NCBI RefSeq assembly: GCF_000429405.1
Contig: NZ_AUBU01000002.1
Coordinates: 310,001 to 374,000, forward strand
Length of the DNA stretch: 64,000 bases
From: Algoriphagus marincola DSM 16067
Lineage (GTDB): Bacteria > Bacteroidota > Bacteroidia > Cytophagales > Cyclobacteriaceae
Direction of reading: 5' to 3'
The first letter of the stretch is position 1. Every line of letters begins with the position of its first letter. Both the position numbers and the translations under genes were made by a program. Shown in pieces: positions 17,914 through 26,392 of the stretch. A model generated the notes under the pieces. That model did no database searches. It had not been told where the DNA came from and saw nothing but the letters and a program-made list of their open reading frames with translations.

Positions 17914-18450
17914 TCAAAAGTACTCCAAAACCAAGGTGGTCCCAGGGACCAGACTCGGGATTCCCAACCAAGCTCGAACTGAAGTTTGACGGGGTGTTTT
18001 ATTTCTAATTAGTAGGGAAGACCGATCGAATTGCATTATTGCTGGAAGTCTTTCATAAGCTTTGGATGATGAAAGTTCATCCGTTTGATCATTCAAAAAG
18101 TAAATAGGAAATTTAATTTGAACACCTTTTTCATCTCGAAGGTCGATCAAAAATTGGCTGTTTTCCAAGCTTCTCATTTGGATCCAGGTGAGTGGAATTA
18201 GTGTCCCGTCTTCAGCAATCAAAGCAAAGTCTACCTTTTCAGATTCCGAAATTCCCGAAGAAGAGGAAGTTCCAGAATTCCCTCCTTTTGTGCTAGTTGC
18301 AGAAGGAGTCTTAGAGCTCAGGCCTACCCCGGCTGGGAGTTCAATACTGATTCGGACAGGTTGACTTTGAGTGAATCCTTTTTGTAAAGAACCAAGGCCA
18401 ATGCCCAAGACTAAGAAGAATACCTTAATCGCCACCTGATACATATACAT
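17914..18450 (-). CDS. Secreted protein, possible minor subunit of the surface fibre
   Basis: A 178-residue precursor with a signal peptide ending near residue 28 (KGFTQ). The mature protein starts with a beta-strand (PVRISIELPAGVG), then a Ser/Thr/Gly linker (about residues 45-70), then a region with alternating hydrophobic strands that ends WLGIPSLVPGTTLVLEYF. I recognise no named family. The ending on a strand, the small size and the signal peptide are shared with the two upstream genes. Its start overlaps the preceding gene by 26 nt, so it is translationally coupled; it is the last gene of the giant-protein operon. Calling it a subunit is an inference from position. Confidence 0.6.
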   Translation of the reverse strand: MYMYQVAIKVFFLVLGIGLGSLQKGFTQSQPVRISIELPAGVGLSSKTPSATSTKGGNSGTSSSSGISESEKVDFALIAEDGTLIPLTWIQMRSLENSQFLIDLRDEKGVQIKFPIYFLNDQTDELSSSKAYERLPAIMQFDRSSLLIRNKTPRQTSVRAWLGIPSLVPGTTLVLEYF

Positions 18451-19039
18451 TAATTAACACTTCACCGATATAATTTCCTGCACTAACCTGTCCGATCGGG
18501 CCTAAAGTGCCATAAACAAACAGGTAGACTGTTGATTTTGGTCGCGCATTTCCATACAATTCTGGGTTTGGAGGAAGGGGTACACCTCTTCTTCCTGCAT
18601 GAACCGGAAAAGTCACGCTTGTGAAACCCAAGGGTACATCCATCGATGATCCGAGGGCGGCAATTTCATTGGGTAGTCCCTGATTGCTGTATGACATTTG
18701 TAAGGCGAAAGGGATAGTTCCATTTTCCGGATCGCCTTCTTTAGCCAGAAAGTTAGGGGCCTGAAGTTCTACAGTAATATCAAATTCAGAAGGTGCTTCA
18801 ATTTCAAAAATGGCAACTTGTGGGTCATTTTTAGCTATTGCGATAGCGGGTGTGTTTGCTAGAAGAACCTGCTGCTTTTCATTGAATCTCAAGGAAGAAA
18901 TCACCGATCCAATTGACCGAATGCTTACGTCCTCACTTCCAGTCCAAGTTGAGAAATTGATCCGCTGAGCAATCGCCTCGCTGATCACTAGATTCGATAA
19001 AAGTAAAAGCCCAATCAAAATTGCAATCTTCTTCATCAC
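18425..19039 (-). CDS. Secreted pilin-like protein, possible minor subunit
   Basis: The 204-residue precursor carries a signal peptide (MMKKIAILIGLLLLSNL..., cleavage after ...AIAQ near residue 25). The mature part has a strand SSLRFNEKQQVLLANTPAIA and ends with GNYIGEVLINVYVSGGD. That ending has the same form (G-x-Y then alternating hydrophobics) as the DUF4402 protein at 16584-17159 and the gene upstream. No Cys pair is present in the mature part. It overlaps its neighbours by 4 nt upstream and 26 nt downstream, so the three small genes are one coupled unit. The subunit role is inferred from fold pattern and locus. Confidence 0.65.
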   Translation of the reverse strand: MMKKIAILIGLLLLSNLVISEAIAQRINFSTWTGSEDVSIRSIGSVISSLRFNEKQQVLLANTPAIAIAKNDPQVAIFEIEAPSEFDITVELQAPNFLAKEGDPENGTIPFALQMSYSNQGLPNEIAALGSSMDVPLGFTSVTFPVHAGRRGVPLPPNPELYGNARPKSTVYLFVYGTLGPIGQVSAGNYIGEVLINVYVSGGD

Positions 19040-19530
19040 ATGTATTCAAATTCTATGACAAATTCTGATACATAATTCCCCTGAGTAGCTTGGGAAATAT
19101 CCAGTTCCGCTCCAAGCCATATAAATACCTCCCCCATCGGGCCAATAGTGACATCAGCATTTCCTTGAGTCAGCAAAAAGCTGGCTGATTGATTATCTTC
19201 TGGAGCAGCACTCATAGAATATACTGCCTGGACTACTCCAATTCCTTCATTTTGCTCCACTAAAGTTTCTCTTGGGGTAAAATTGATCTGAACACGGGCA
19301 TTTGGACTTCCCAAAATCTTAAAAAGTCCAGCATAGGTGCTCGTGATCGGATTTACCGTAATGGTATTTCCAACTATAGGAGGACTCACCAAATCCATAT
19401 CCCGAATCGTGATCATCTGAAGATTTTCCATCACCACGGCTGTAGCCTTGATGGAAAAAGAGGACGATTGAGCATAAGTTTGCAGCGCAAAAAACCCAAA
19501 AAGCATAATCAGGAATAATTTTTTTGACAT
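19036..19530 (-). CDS. DUF4402-like secreted protein, possible minor subunit
   Basis: A 164-residue precursor with a signal peptide cleaved after residue 20 (LQTYAQ). The mature protein begins FSIKATAVVMENLQMITIRD and ends QATQGNYVSEFVIEFEYM, a layout close to DUF4402: an N-terminal strand, then a sandwich, then a final G-N-Y strand. It is shorter than the pilin-like protein downstream. It lies 4 nt after the giant protein gene and overlaps the next gene by 4 nt. In pilus loci, small subunits next to an adhesin often connect it to the shaft; here that is an inference. Confidence 0.68.
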   Translation of the reverse strand: MSKKLFLIMLFGFFALQTYAQSSSFSIKATAVVMENLQMITIRDMDLVSPPIVGNTITVNPITSTYAGLFKILGSPNARVQINFTPRETLVEQNEGIGVVQAVYSMSAAPEDNQSASFLLTQGNADVTIGPMGEVFIWLGAELDISQATQGNYVSEFVIEFEYM

Positions 19531-19534
19531 TGAG

Positions 19535-22500
19535 TTATAATTTAATTGCTTTTTGGACCATCAATTGATTACTCGTTTGAAGATGAATTAGATACACTCC
19601 TTTTGGTAATTGAACTGCATTTGGCATCCATTCCAAAGTGTGAATTCCGGCTGGGTAAAGTTGCTTTTCGAAACTTCCGACTTCTCTCCCCTGCATATCG
19701 TAAATTTTGACTTCAGCAGCATCCTCTACCGGAAGATAAAATTTGATCATCGTACGGTCAACAAAAGGATTAGGGTAGGGGCTGTAGAGTTTTGGTATTT
19801 CGGGACGATACTCTGGATTGGCTCCATCGCCTGTGTAGCCGATAATGATCGTAAATGGACGAGTGATTTGACCGCTTTTGGTTCTGAAATTCTGTCCTTC
19901 CCCGTCTTTGATCTCATGCGAAAATACCACTGCTTGTGGTTGTTTCATCTCCCCGTCCTCTGTTCGAATCCGCATATTGGTAGAAGTGGGTGCCTCAAAG
20001 CTGAATTCATAAGATTGCAGCTCCCGCATGTCAATAGCAGTTTTGGAAATGTGGTCCATCATTACCACCTGTACATCAGAAGGCCAATCAAGCGGTAATT
20101 CCCAATTTAATGTGTAGCTCCCTGAGAAAGGCTGACCATTCTTGGCGGCTGCCACGTAAAGCGGGATTGATTTTTCGCCCTGCTCAGGCAAGCTTAAATG
20201 ATTAATAACCAATGGGTCTAAGTGATCGGGAGATCCTAAAGAGTAGAGGTTGAGCCAGGTGCTGTTGAGAGATTCCAGCTGGAATGCATCCCAAGGGTCT
20301 AAGCCATCTTCTCCTTGATCGGAAATTCTCAGACTGGCATTCGCTTTTAATTCCTCTCCCTGAATCGAAAGATTGATTTTAGAGGTAGTGGTGGTAGGTA
20401 CTTCATTCATAACTCTTCCATAGAACATACTTGAAGCAAAGGACTTGGCTTCGTTGGAAAGTGTCAGGCTTGGGTTTTCTTGGCTTGCCCTTACCCAAAA
20501 AGCCTGATAAGGAGCTATTAGCCGATTTGCCTCTGGGGTATCTTCCGTCACTTCTCTAAAATCTCCCTGGCCATTGTTGAAATTCTGATCCCAGATGTAG
20601 ATGGTTTCATCGATTCCAGATTTAGTCCAGCCGCTTTCTTTGAAAAAGTCAATAAAACTGGCTGTTGGATTGGCAAGTAAATTGAAGCCTTCCACGGCGC
20701 TTTCCACTTGCGTGTAGGTCCCTGACTCTACATTGCCTTTGAAATCTTCATTGCGTGGAGTGTAGGTCACTCCAAAATCAAATCCACCATTGTTCAAATT
20801 CACCTCAGACCCCAAAGCGGATAAGGTTATGGGGAGATTATCGGTGTAATTGCCAGATGAAGCCTTGGAACCTCCGTCAAAGACATACACATAGTGGCCT
20901 CTTCCATTCGGAACTTGCTCACTTATATTGGAAGGTTGTCTCCATCCTTGCAGGGTAGTGCCACCATCTGTTTCGTCCCACCAAAGTACATTGGGCTGAA
21001 GGCTAGGGTTGGAGCTTCCTGTAAAGCCTTGGCTTTCCAGCCCAGTCAAGAAATTGAGGTAAGTTGCTCCGTTTACAGGAGAACCTAGCATTCTCCATCC
21101 TTTCACCCCAGTCAAAAGTTGCTGTACTTCGATAGTAGGGGCACTGATTCCTAGATTACTGTATTTAGCTCCTGGTTTTAATACAATTCGGGAATTCTGA
21201 TTGGTAGTCAGATTGGACAGCAGATCAGCTGTGAAAGACACCCCTTCTTTGACCAGAACTTGGGAAGAGCCATTTAGGGTCATCCCCAAGTCCACTATCA
21301 GAGATTGTTCGAGTTCTAATGAACCTGAATTCATGACTAAATCCAATGTAACTTCTAAAGGTCTATCCAGTGTGACTACCGAGCTATTGTCAATCATCAG
21401 AGAGTTGACCACTGATGGTAAGCCGCTTCCTATCGATTGGGCTTCGGACCCATTGTACATGTAATTAGCTTCATTGCTGAAAGTACGGGTTCCAGTATTT
21501 TGAATTGCTCCATTATTTCCTGAAAGACTTATTCCATCTGGATGTGCAATAGCTAAGGTTGCCCCTTTGTTAATCGTTACATTTCCAGCTCCATTTACAG
21601 TGCCTTCGGCTGGGAGACTAAGGATTCCTTCATTCCCTACAGTCAGCGTTGAGCCTGAGTTTAAGCTTAAGGATTTTCCGGAGGCTAGACTCAGTTCACC
21701 TTTTCCGTTTATGCTGACTGAACCTGAGATAGAAAGATTGTCTGAGACATTGACCTTGGTGTTTTCTCCTGAAATCATCACCATGGAGTTTGTCCCAGGT
21801 TTGGAGTTGATCTTTGCAAATTGTCCATTCGAGAACTGCTGCTCCCAGGTATTTTCATCCTCCCAGTTGCCGGAGCTTACCGCACGGAATTGGTTGACAG
21901 GCTTCGGGTAAGTGATAATGATTTTGCCTGAGCCTCCATTACCGCCTTGATTTGAGCCAAATCCAGAACTGACTGAACCTCCTCCACCTCCTCCAGGGGA
22001 GTTTCCATCATTTCCATTTCCACTCGATTGCGCAGATCCGCCGCTTCCGCCATCTCCACCCCCATTTCCTCCAAAATTATTATTTCCATTACCCCCATTT
22101 CCTCCAGGAGTACTTCCTTCTCCACTTCCTCCATTTCCACCGTTGCCATTAAATGTTCCAAAAACACCAGCAGCTCCTTGGCCACCTATTCCTCCATTGG
22201 CACTCATTAGCTCGGTGCCTCCGGTTTCTATACTAGAAAAACCACCATTTTGACCATCAGTATTAGCGCCTCCTATACCACCCACACCAACATTGATGCT
22301 AAGTGTTTGTCCCGGAGAGACTGAAATGGTGGCTGAAGAGTAGGCTCCGCCTCCGCCTCCGCCACCTCTACCAGTGCCGAAAAATGCACCAGATCCGCCT
22401 CCGCCTCCACCGCCGCCCCAAGCTTCGACCATAATGCTGTTCACACCCGGAGGCACAGTCCAAGTGGTACTGGTATTGAATTCTTGTATTGCATCTTCGG

Positions 22501-25114
22501 TGCCAAGGGCTGTAAATGTCAGAGAAGTGAAACCTGAAGAGCTTGCAGTTAGTGTATTTTGGCCAGGAGACTCACCCAAAATCCAAGAAGTCAAGGAGGC
22601 TATCCCTGCCAAATTCGTAGAAACTGCCGTGGTTGGTTCAATATTGCCTCCACCAGAAGTGACGGAAAAACTTACCGAAACCCCTGAAATTGGATTCCCA
22701 AAAATATCCTGAACCCTAACTGCTGGAGGAGTGGTGACCGCCAATCCTGTGGGAGCCACCTGTTGGATTCCCGCATAGCGAGTGAATAATGCAGCAGGTC
22801 CTACCGAGATAGCAAATTGCCCACTGGAGGTAGATGTTAATCCCTCGGATTCTGCCAAAATCACCTTATCATTTCCCACCAAGTCAATGTTTAATCCCGA
22901 AAAAGTCGCCAAACCATTGACTGCCTGAAGTTCGATTTCCCCGCGTAGCTCTCCAGATCCTGATTCCAAACTTAAAGAAACAAGGACTGAAGCACTTTCT
23001 ACCCGGTTCCCATCTGCATCCAGAATTTCAATAATCGGCTGTTGAGCAAAAGGTTGTCCCGCTTCTGTCGTACTGCCTGAGGGGTCTTGGACAAAGACCA
23101 GTTGGGTCGGAATGGCATCCACCGTAGTGATTTCTGGGGAGGTTCCGAATAGTCCTCCTGATCCGGAAGCAGTAATTTGAGTTGTAACTCCTACTGAATT
23201 AGCGACAGTAAATTCTATGGTGGCAATTCCATCTCCGTCTGTAGTGGATGTGGAAGATGAGAATGTGCCAGAGTTTCCATTCAATTCGGACCAGGAAACT
23301 AATCTTCCCGCTTCTGATACAGAATTCCCATTGACATCTGCTAATTGAGCTGTGATAGTAATCGAGCTGCCTTTTTTTGGATTTTGAGAAGAAACGGTGA
23401 CTAGGTATTGAGTTGGGTTTGACTGGATTTCAAAGAATATTCCCGAGACAAAATCAATGGTGTAATTGCCACTGGAACTGCTTAGGCTTCCCTGCCTGAT
23501 TTCATATAAGCCAGCAGATTCACCTGCATCCCGTGAGAGGTTGCCCGAGAGAATGGAGGGATCATCAGCAAAGGCAAACCCAGATGCTTGATAGCTGAAA
23601 GAGCTAGGGTCTGCCTCACCTAAAAGTTTGAATTGGCCTGCATCAGGGGTTATGGTAAGATTTTTAGGAGTGATGGACAAATTTGCTCCTGTGAAGGCTA
23701 TGGTATAACCTGGAGCAGCAAGACTTCCTTGATTGATGGCGTAGGTACCTACGTCTTGACCATTAGCTCTAGATAAAGAGCCAGTAATAATACTTGCATT
23801 GTCATTCCCTTGAAAACCAGATACCGAATAAGTCAAGGTTGGGTCGGATTGCCCATAAACCTTGGTGATTGGATTAGCTGTGACTGTTAAGACCCTTGAC
23901 TGGATTTCAAAGAATATTCCCGAGACAAAATCAATGGTGTAATTGCCACTTGAACTGCTTAGACTGCCCTGCCTGATTTCATAGAAGCCGGCAGATTCAC
24001 CTGCATCCCGTGAGAGGTTGCCCAATAGAATGGAGGAATTATCAGCGTAGGCAAACCCAGAGGCTTGATAGCTGAAAGAGCTAGGGTCTGCCTCACCTAA
24101 AAGTTTGAATTGGCCTGCATCAGGGGTTATGGTAAGATTCTTAGGAGTGATGGAGAAATTTGCTCCTGTAAATTCTATCGAGTAATCCGGTGCTGCTAAG
24201 CTACCCTGATTGATGCTGTAAGTCCCCACATTGTTGCCGGCTGTCCGAGATAAGGTGCCGGTAAGGATACTGGAATTATCACTGCCTTGAAATCCAGATA
24301 CGGTGTAGGTTAATTCAGGGTCGGACTGCCCATAAACTTTAGTAATGGGATTGGCTGTGACCGTTAAGACTTTCTCTACAGCCTTTCCCCTGATGGCGAT
24401 GGTAAAAGCGTGAGGGCTATTGAAGGTTCCAGATGTGGAAAATTCACCAGGGTTTTCTGTTCTATTTGTAGAATTTTTAGTTGCGGAAGAAACTCGAACT
24501 CTTGAGGTGTTATTATTATTTGGGTTAGCAATGCTAATTAAATCTGAAAATCCATTTGGAGCTCCGGAGACACTGTTGTTACTAATTCGGTTGGTGATCG
24601 CTGCTAGAAACAAGGTAGGGCTAGCCGACCAAGAAGTGGTCAAAGAAGGTGGATCGGTAGTGTTGTCATCTTCGACAACTGCCTCGGGAGTACCTTCCCA
24701 ATTCGATATCCGGTAGGTAATTGCAGCAAGTCGTCCATCATCGTTTAACCTGATATTTTGGCTGGTCCCTTCGTTACCATTAGCCTCTCGATAGATGACA
24801 TATGATCGACCATTACTGTTTCTTGTACTTAATTGACTCCATCCAGAGGGAATACTGATTGACCTACTATGTTGTGGTCTCAAAATCATCAAAAGCAAAT
24901 CCCCATTTTGGATTCCATTTGGTAAGTCTACATCATGATTATCCGGTCTCGAATTATTCTGAAATGTAGCGGTGGATTCGATTACCGGGAACTGAGCCTT
25001 TACCTCTGAAATATTGCTAAAATATCCTATGCAGGCCAAAAGCCAACATAGCCCCACGACTTTCATTTGAGCTGAAAACCTCGAAAGAATATTTTTGGAA
25101 ATTCTAGAGATCAT
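19535..25114 (-). CDS. Giant multidomain adhesin-like protein with T9SS sorting domain
   Basis: The 1859-residue precursor has a long signal region (to about residue 41). Order of parts: a lectin- or tail-like beta domain (42-245); four MBG-type domains as two near-identical pairs (246-567, with KVYGQSDP and LLGEADPSSF); three Ig/Big-like domains (about 570-870, with VSFSVTSGGG); a glycine-rich block (about 890-1070); a beta-helix-like region (1075-1310); further beta-rich segments; and a C-terminal sorting domain from about 1780 (YPNPFVDRTMIKFYLP to MVQKAIKL) of the type A form. The sorting domain predicts T9SS export and surface anchoring. It heads the operon with three small pilin-like genes, so a tip or surface adhesin is the likely role; binding target unknown. 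Confidence 0.85.
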   Translation of the reverse strand: MISRISKNILSRFSAQMKVVGLCWLLACIGYFSNISEVKAQFPVIESTATFQNNSRPDNHDVDLPNGIQNGDLLLMILRPQHSRSISIPSGWSQLSTRNSNGRSYVIYREANGNEGTSQNIRLNDDGRLAAITYRISNWEGTPEAVVEDDNTTDPPSLTTSWSASPTLFLAAITNRISNNSVSGAPNGFSDLISIANPNNNNTSRVRVSSATKNSTNRTENPGEFSTSGTFNSPHAFTIAIRGKAVEKVLTVTANPITKVYGQSDPELTYTVSGFQGSDNSSILTGTLSRTAGNNVGTYSINQGSLAAPDYSIEFTGANFSITPKNLTITPDAGQFKLLGEADPSSFSYQASGFAYADNSSILLGNLSRDAGESAGFYEIRQGSLSSSSGNYTIDFVSGIFFEIQSRVLTVTANPITKVYGQSDPTLTYSVSGFQGNDNASIITGSLSRANGQDVGTYAINQGSLAAPGYTIAFTGANLSITPKNLTITPDAGQFKLLGEADPSSFSYQASGFAFADDPSILSGNLSRDAGESAGLYEIRQGSLSSSSGNYTIDFVSGIFFEIQSNPTQYLVTVSSQNPKKGSSITITAQLADVNGNSVSEAGRLVSWSELNGNSGTFSSSTSTTDGDGIATIEFTVANSVGVTTQITASGSGGLFGTSPEITTVDAIPTQLVFVQDPSGSTTEAGQPFAQQPIIEILDADGNRVESASVLVSLSLESGSGELRGEIELQAVNGLATFSGLNIDLVGNDKVILAESEGLTSTSSGQFAISVGPAALFTRYAGIQQVAPTGLAVTTPPAVRVQDIFGNPISGVSVSFSVTSGGGNIEPTTAVSTNLAGIASLTSWILGESPGQNTLTASSSGFTSLTFTALGTEDAIQEFNTSTTWTVPPGVNSIMVEAWGGGGGGGGSGAFFGTGRGGGGGGGAYSSATISVSPGQTLSINVGVGGIGGANTDGQNGGFSSIETGGTELMSANGGIGGQGAAGVFGTFNGNGGNGGSGEGSTPGGNGGNGNNNFGGNGGGDGGSGGSAQSSGNGNDGNSPGGGGGGSVSSGFGSNQGGNGGSGKIIITYPKPVNQFRAVSSGNWEDENTWEQQFSNGQFAKINSKPGTNSMVMISGENTKVNVSDNLSISGSVSINGKGELSLASGKSLSLNSGSTLTVGNEGILSLPAEGTVNGAGNVTINKGATLAIAHPDGISLSGNNGAIQNTGTRTFSNEANYMYNGSEAQSIGSGLPSVVNSLMIDNSSVVTLDRPLEVTLDLVMNSGSLELEQSLIVDLGMTLNGSSQVLVKEGVSFTADLLSNLTTNQNSRIVLKPGAKYSNLGISAPTIEVQQLLTGVKGWRMLGSPVNGATYLNFLTGLESQGFTGSSNPSLQPNVLWWDETDGGTTLQGWRQPSNISEQVPNGRGHYVYVFDGGSKASSGNYTDNLPITLSALGSEVNLNNGGFDFGVTYTPRNEDFKGNVESGTYTQVESAVEGFNLLANPTASFIDFFKESGWTKSGIDETIYIWDQNFNNGQGDFREVTEDTPEANRLIAPYQAFWVRASQENPSLTLSNEAKSFASSMFYGRVMNEVPTTTTSKINLSIQGEELKANASLRISDQGEDGLDPWDAFQLESLNSTWLNLYSLGSPDHLDPLVINHLSLPEQGEKSIPLYVAAAKNGQPFSGSYTLNWELPLDWPSDVQVVMMDHISKTAIDMRELQSYEFSFEAPTSTNMRIRTEDGEMKQPQAVVFSHEIKDGEGQNFRTKSGQITRPFTIIIGYTGDGANPEYRPEIPKLYSPYPNPFVDRTMIKFYLPVEDAAEVKIYDMQGREVGSFEKQLYPAGIHTLEWMPNAVQLPKGVYLIHLQTSNQLMVQKAIKL
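23421..24374 (-). repeat. Tandem 477-bp in-frame direct repeat inside the giant gene
   Basis: Two adjacent units, about 23421-23897 and 23898-24374, each of 477 bp or 159 codons. About 290 bp at the left end of each unit is almost identical; the rest is clearly related but more diverged. Each unit codes for one pair of MBG-type domains. Loss or gain of a unit by recombination would keep the frame. Confidence 0.85.
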
Positions 25115-25647
25115 AGGTTTTTTTCAAGGGTAAATTCGTGTTTAGTACTTTGGACAAAATTGTACAAATTCAGTTTAGGGCTACCGGGAAGAGATGGGTG
25201 TCTAATCGTGCGCAAATATGCATGCTAATATTTGAAACGCAAAAAAATGTATTTCAAAATATTATTAATGGTTTTGAAATTCAAAAAAGTGTCTTTTCAT
25301 TCAAAAATATTTAAAGTTTAAAAAGTTATAAATTCTTTCTTTCTTTAATTGAAAATTGACTTATTCTAATATTTGATTAGGTTTTTATAGGGTTATAAGT
25401 TTCTCTAAATTTTTTATGATTTTCTATTTTATCTCAAGCAAAAAAAGTGAGAAGAGTTGAATGCCTTGAATGGAACTTAATCCGGAAGCATCTTGCTTTA
25501 CTCTCCCACCGTCTAGGGACAAACAACAAAGAAGATATTCCCAAAGGCTTATTTGAGTACCAATATTTGGATATTTTATCTTCAACCATTTGATTATCGG
25601 TAGATCTATGCTGGAAGGAAATTGGCATTCTTGTTGACCTGAATCTG
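25115..25647. other. 533-nt AT-rich gap between divergent genes
   Basis: It holds the promoter and about 92-nt leader of the giant protein gene at its left side. The middle is a low-complexity AT-rich stretch. A 64-codon minus-strand frame at 25434-25628 has no family features and no ribosome site that I can see. The right end must hold the promoter of the RlpA-like gene, but no convincing element was found. Confidence 0.55.
25213..25243 (-). promoter_or_regulatory. Promoter of the giant adhesin-like gene operon
   Basis: On the minus strand TTTG (25240-25243) is followed after exactly 19 nt by CATATTTG (25213-25220), one mismatch to TAnnTTTG. Predicted RNA start near 25206, with a leader of about 92 nt to the ATG at 25114. 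Confidence 0.6.
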
Positions 25648-26151
25648 ATGATGAATAAATCTATACTCCCGCTCCTTTTACTTCTGATTTTTGGATTTCC
25701 CAGGGATAGCAGGGCTCAGGGAGCGGATTCTGTACAGATTCAGACAGGATGGGCGAGTTTTTATGGCAAGCGCTTTCATTTGCGGAAAACCGCCAACGGG
25801 GAGATCTTTCATGTGGACAGTCTGACGGCTGCGCATAAGTATCTTCCATTTGGTACCCGGGTGAAGGTCACCCGATTGGATACCGGTGATATGGTATGGG
25901 TGCGAATCAATGACCGCCTACCAAAAACCTCCAGAAGGATCATTGATTTGTCAAGGCATGCAGCCTCCCAACTTCAAATGCTCGATGATGGAATCACTCA
26001 GGTCAAACTTGAAGTAACTTCGATAGACGCCATGAATGAATTGTATGATCAATTCGAAGGGGAAGCGCCCGGTACACTCCGGATTCGGTATTTTGAGGAG
26101 GCTGTAGTATTTCGAAAAAGACCGGTTTCCTGGGCTTGGCCGATTTGGTAA
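25648..26151 (+). CDS. RlpA-like secreted protein
   Basis: A 167-residue precursor with a signal peptide (to about residue 23, ...SRAQ). The rest is one double-psi beta-barrel domain with the RlpA pattern: GWASFYGKRFHLRKTANGE, then LPFGTRVKVTRLDTGD, then VRINDRLPKTSRRIIDLSR. RlpA proteins act on peptidoglycan; some cut denuded glycan strands at the septum. No SPOR domain follows, so it is a minimal form, and RlpA-like proteins of this size have unproven activity. It is divergent from the giant adhesin operon and not clearly tied to the efflux genes 241 nt downstream. The first ATG pair at 25648/25651 makes the exact start uncertain by one codon. Confidence 0.85.
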   Translation: MMNKSILPLLLLLIFGFPRDSRAQGADSVQIQTGWASFYGKRFHLRKTANGEIFHVDSLTAAHKYLPFGTRVKVTRLDTGDMVWVRINDRLPKTSRRIIDLSRHAASQLQMLDDGITQVKLEVTSIDAMNELYDQFEGEAPGTLRIRYFEEAVVFRKRPVSWAWPIW

Positions 26152-26392
26152 GGGGTTGATTCTTTGAAAAATAGGATCGTTTTGAAACTAAAAATATTCA
26201 ATCAATATAAATTGACTTTTTACTTCGGCTAAATAGGGTGTTTTCAAGCTCTTGGGGTATCATATAGCTTTCTTGAACGCGACTTAACTTTTTTGTATCA
26301 AACCCAATTCACCATTTTTAACAGTCTTTTTTTACATCAATTTTTGTTTCAATTCAATTAATTAGTTTATTAGGGTTCTAACGATTATTTAG

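Noticed and set aside
21877..22712. Several open frames opposite the glycine-rich part of the giant gene
   Set aside because: The glycine codon runs give long stop-free antisense frames with low-complexity proteins; no independent sign of coding.
12989..25114. Possibility that the locus codes for FimA/Mfa-type (type V) pili
   Set aside because: Those use lipoprotein-precursor pilins without usher or PapD-like chaperone; none of the small proteins here has a lipobox.
25434..25628. 64-codon minus-strand frame in the gap before the RlpA-like gene
   Set aside because: No family features, no terminator; unusual residue mix rich in Arg, Ser and aromatic residues as expected from chance.
25622..25637. 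TTGGCATTCTTGTTGA, similar to a sigma-54 promoter; a like stretch lies near 12391
   Set aside because: The -12 element lacks the near-invariant GC in both copies, and the second copy is not upstream of a believable gene.
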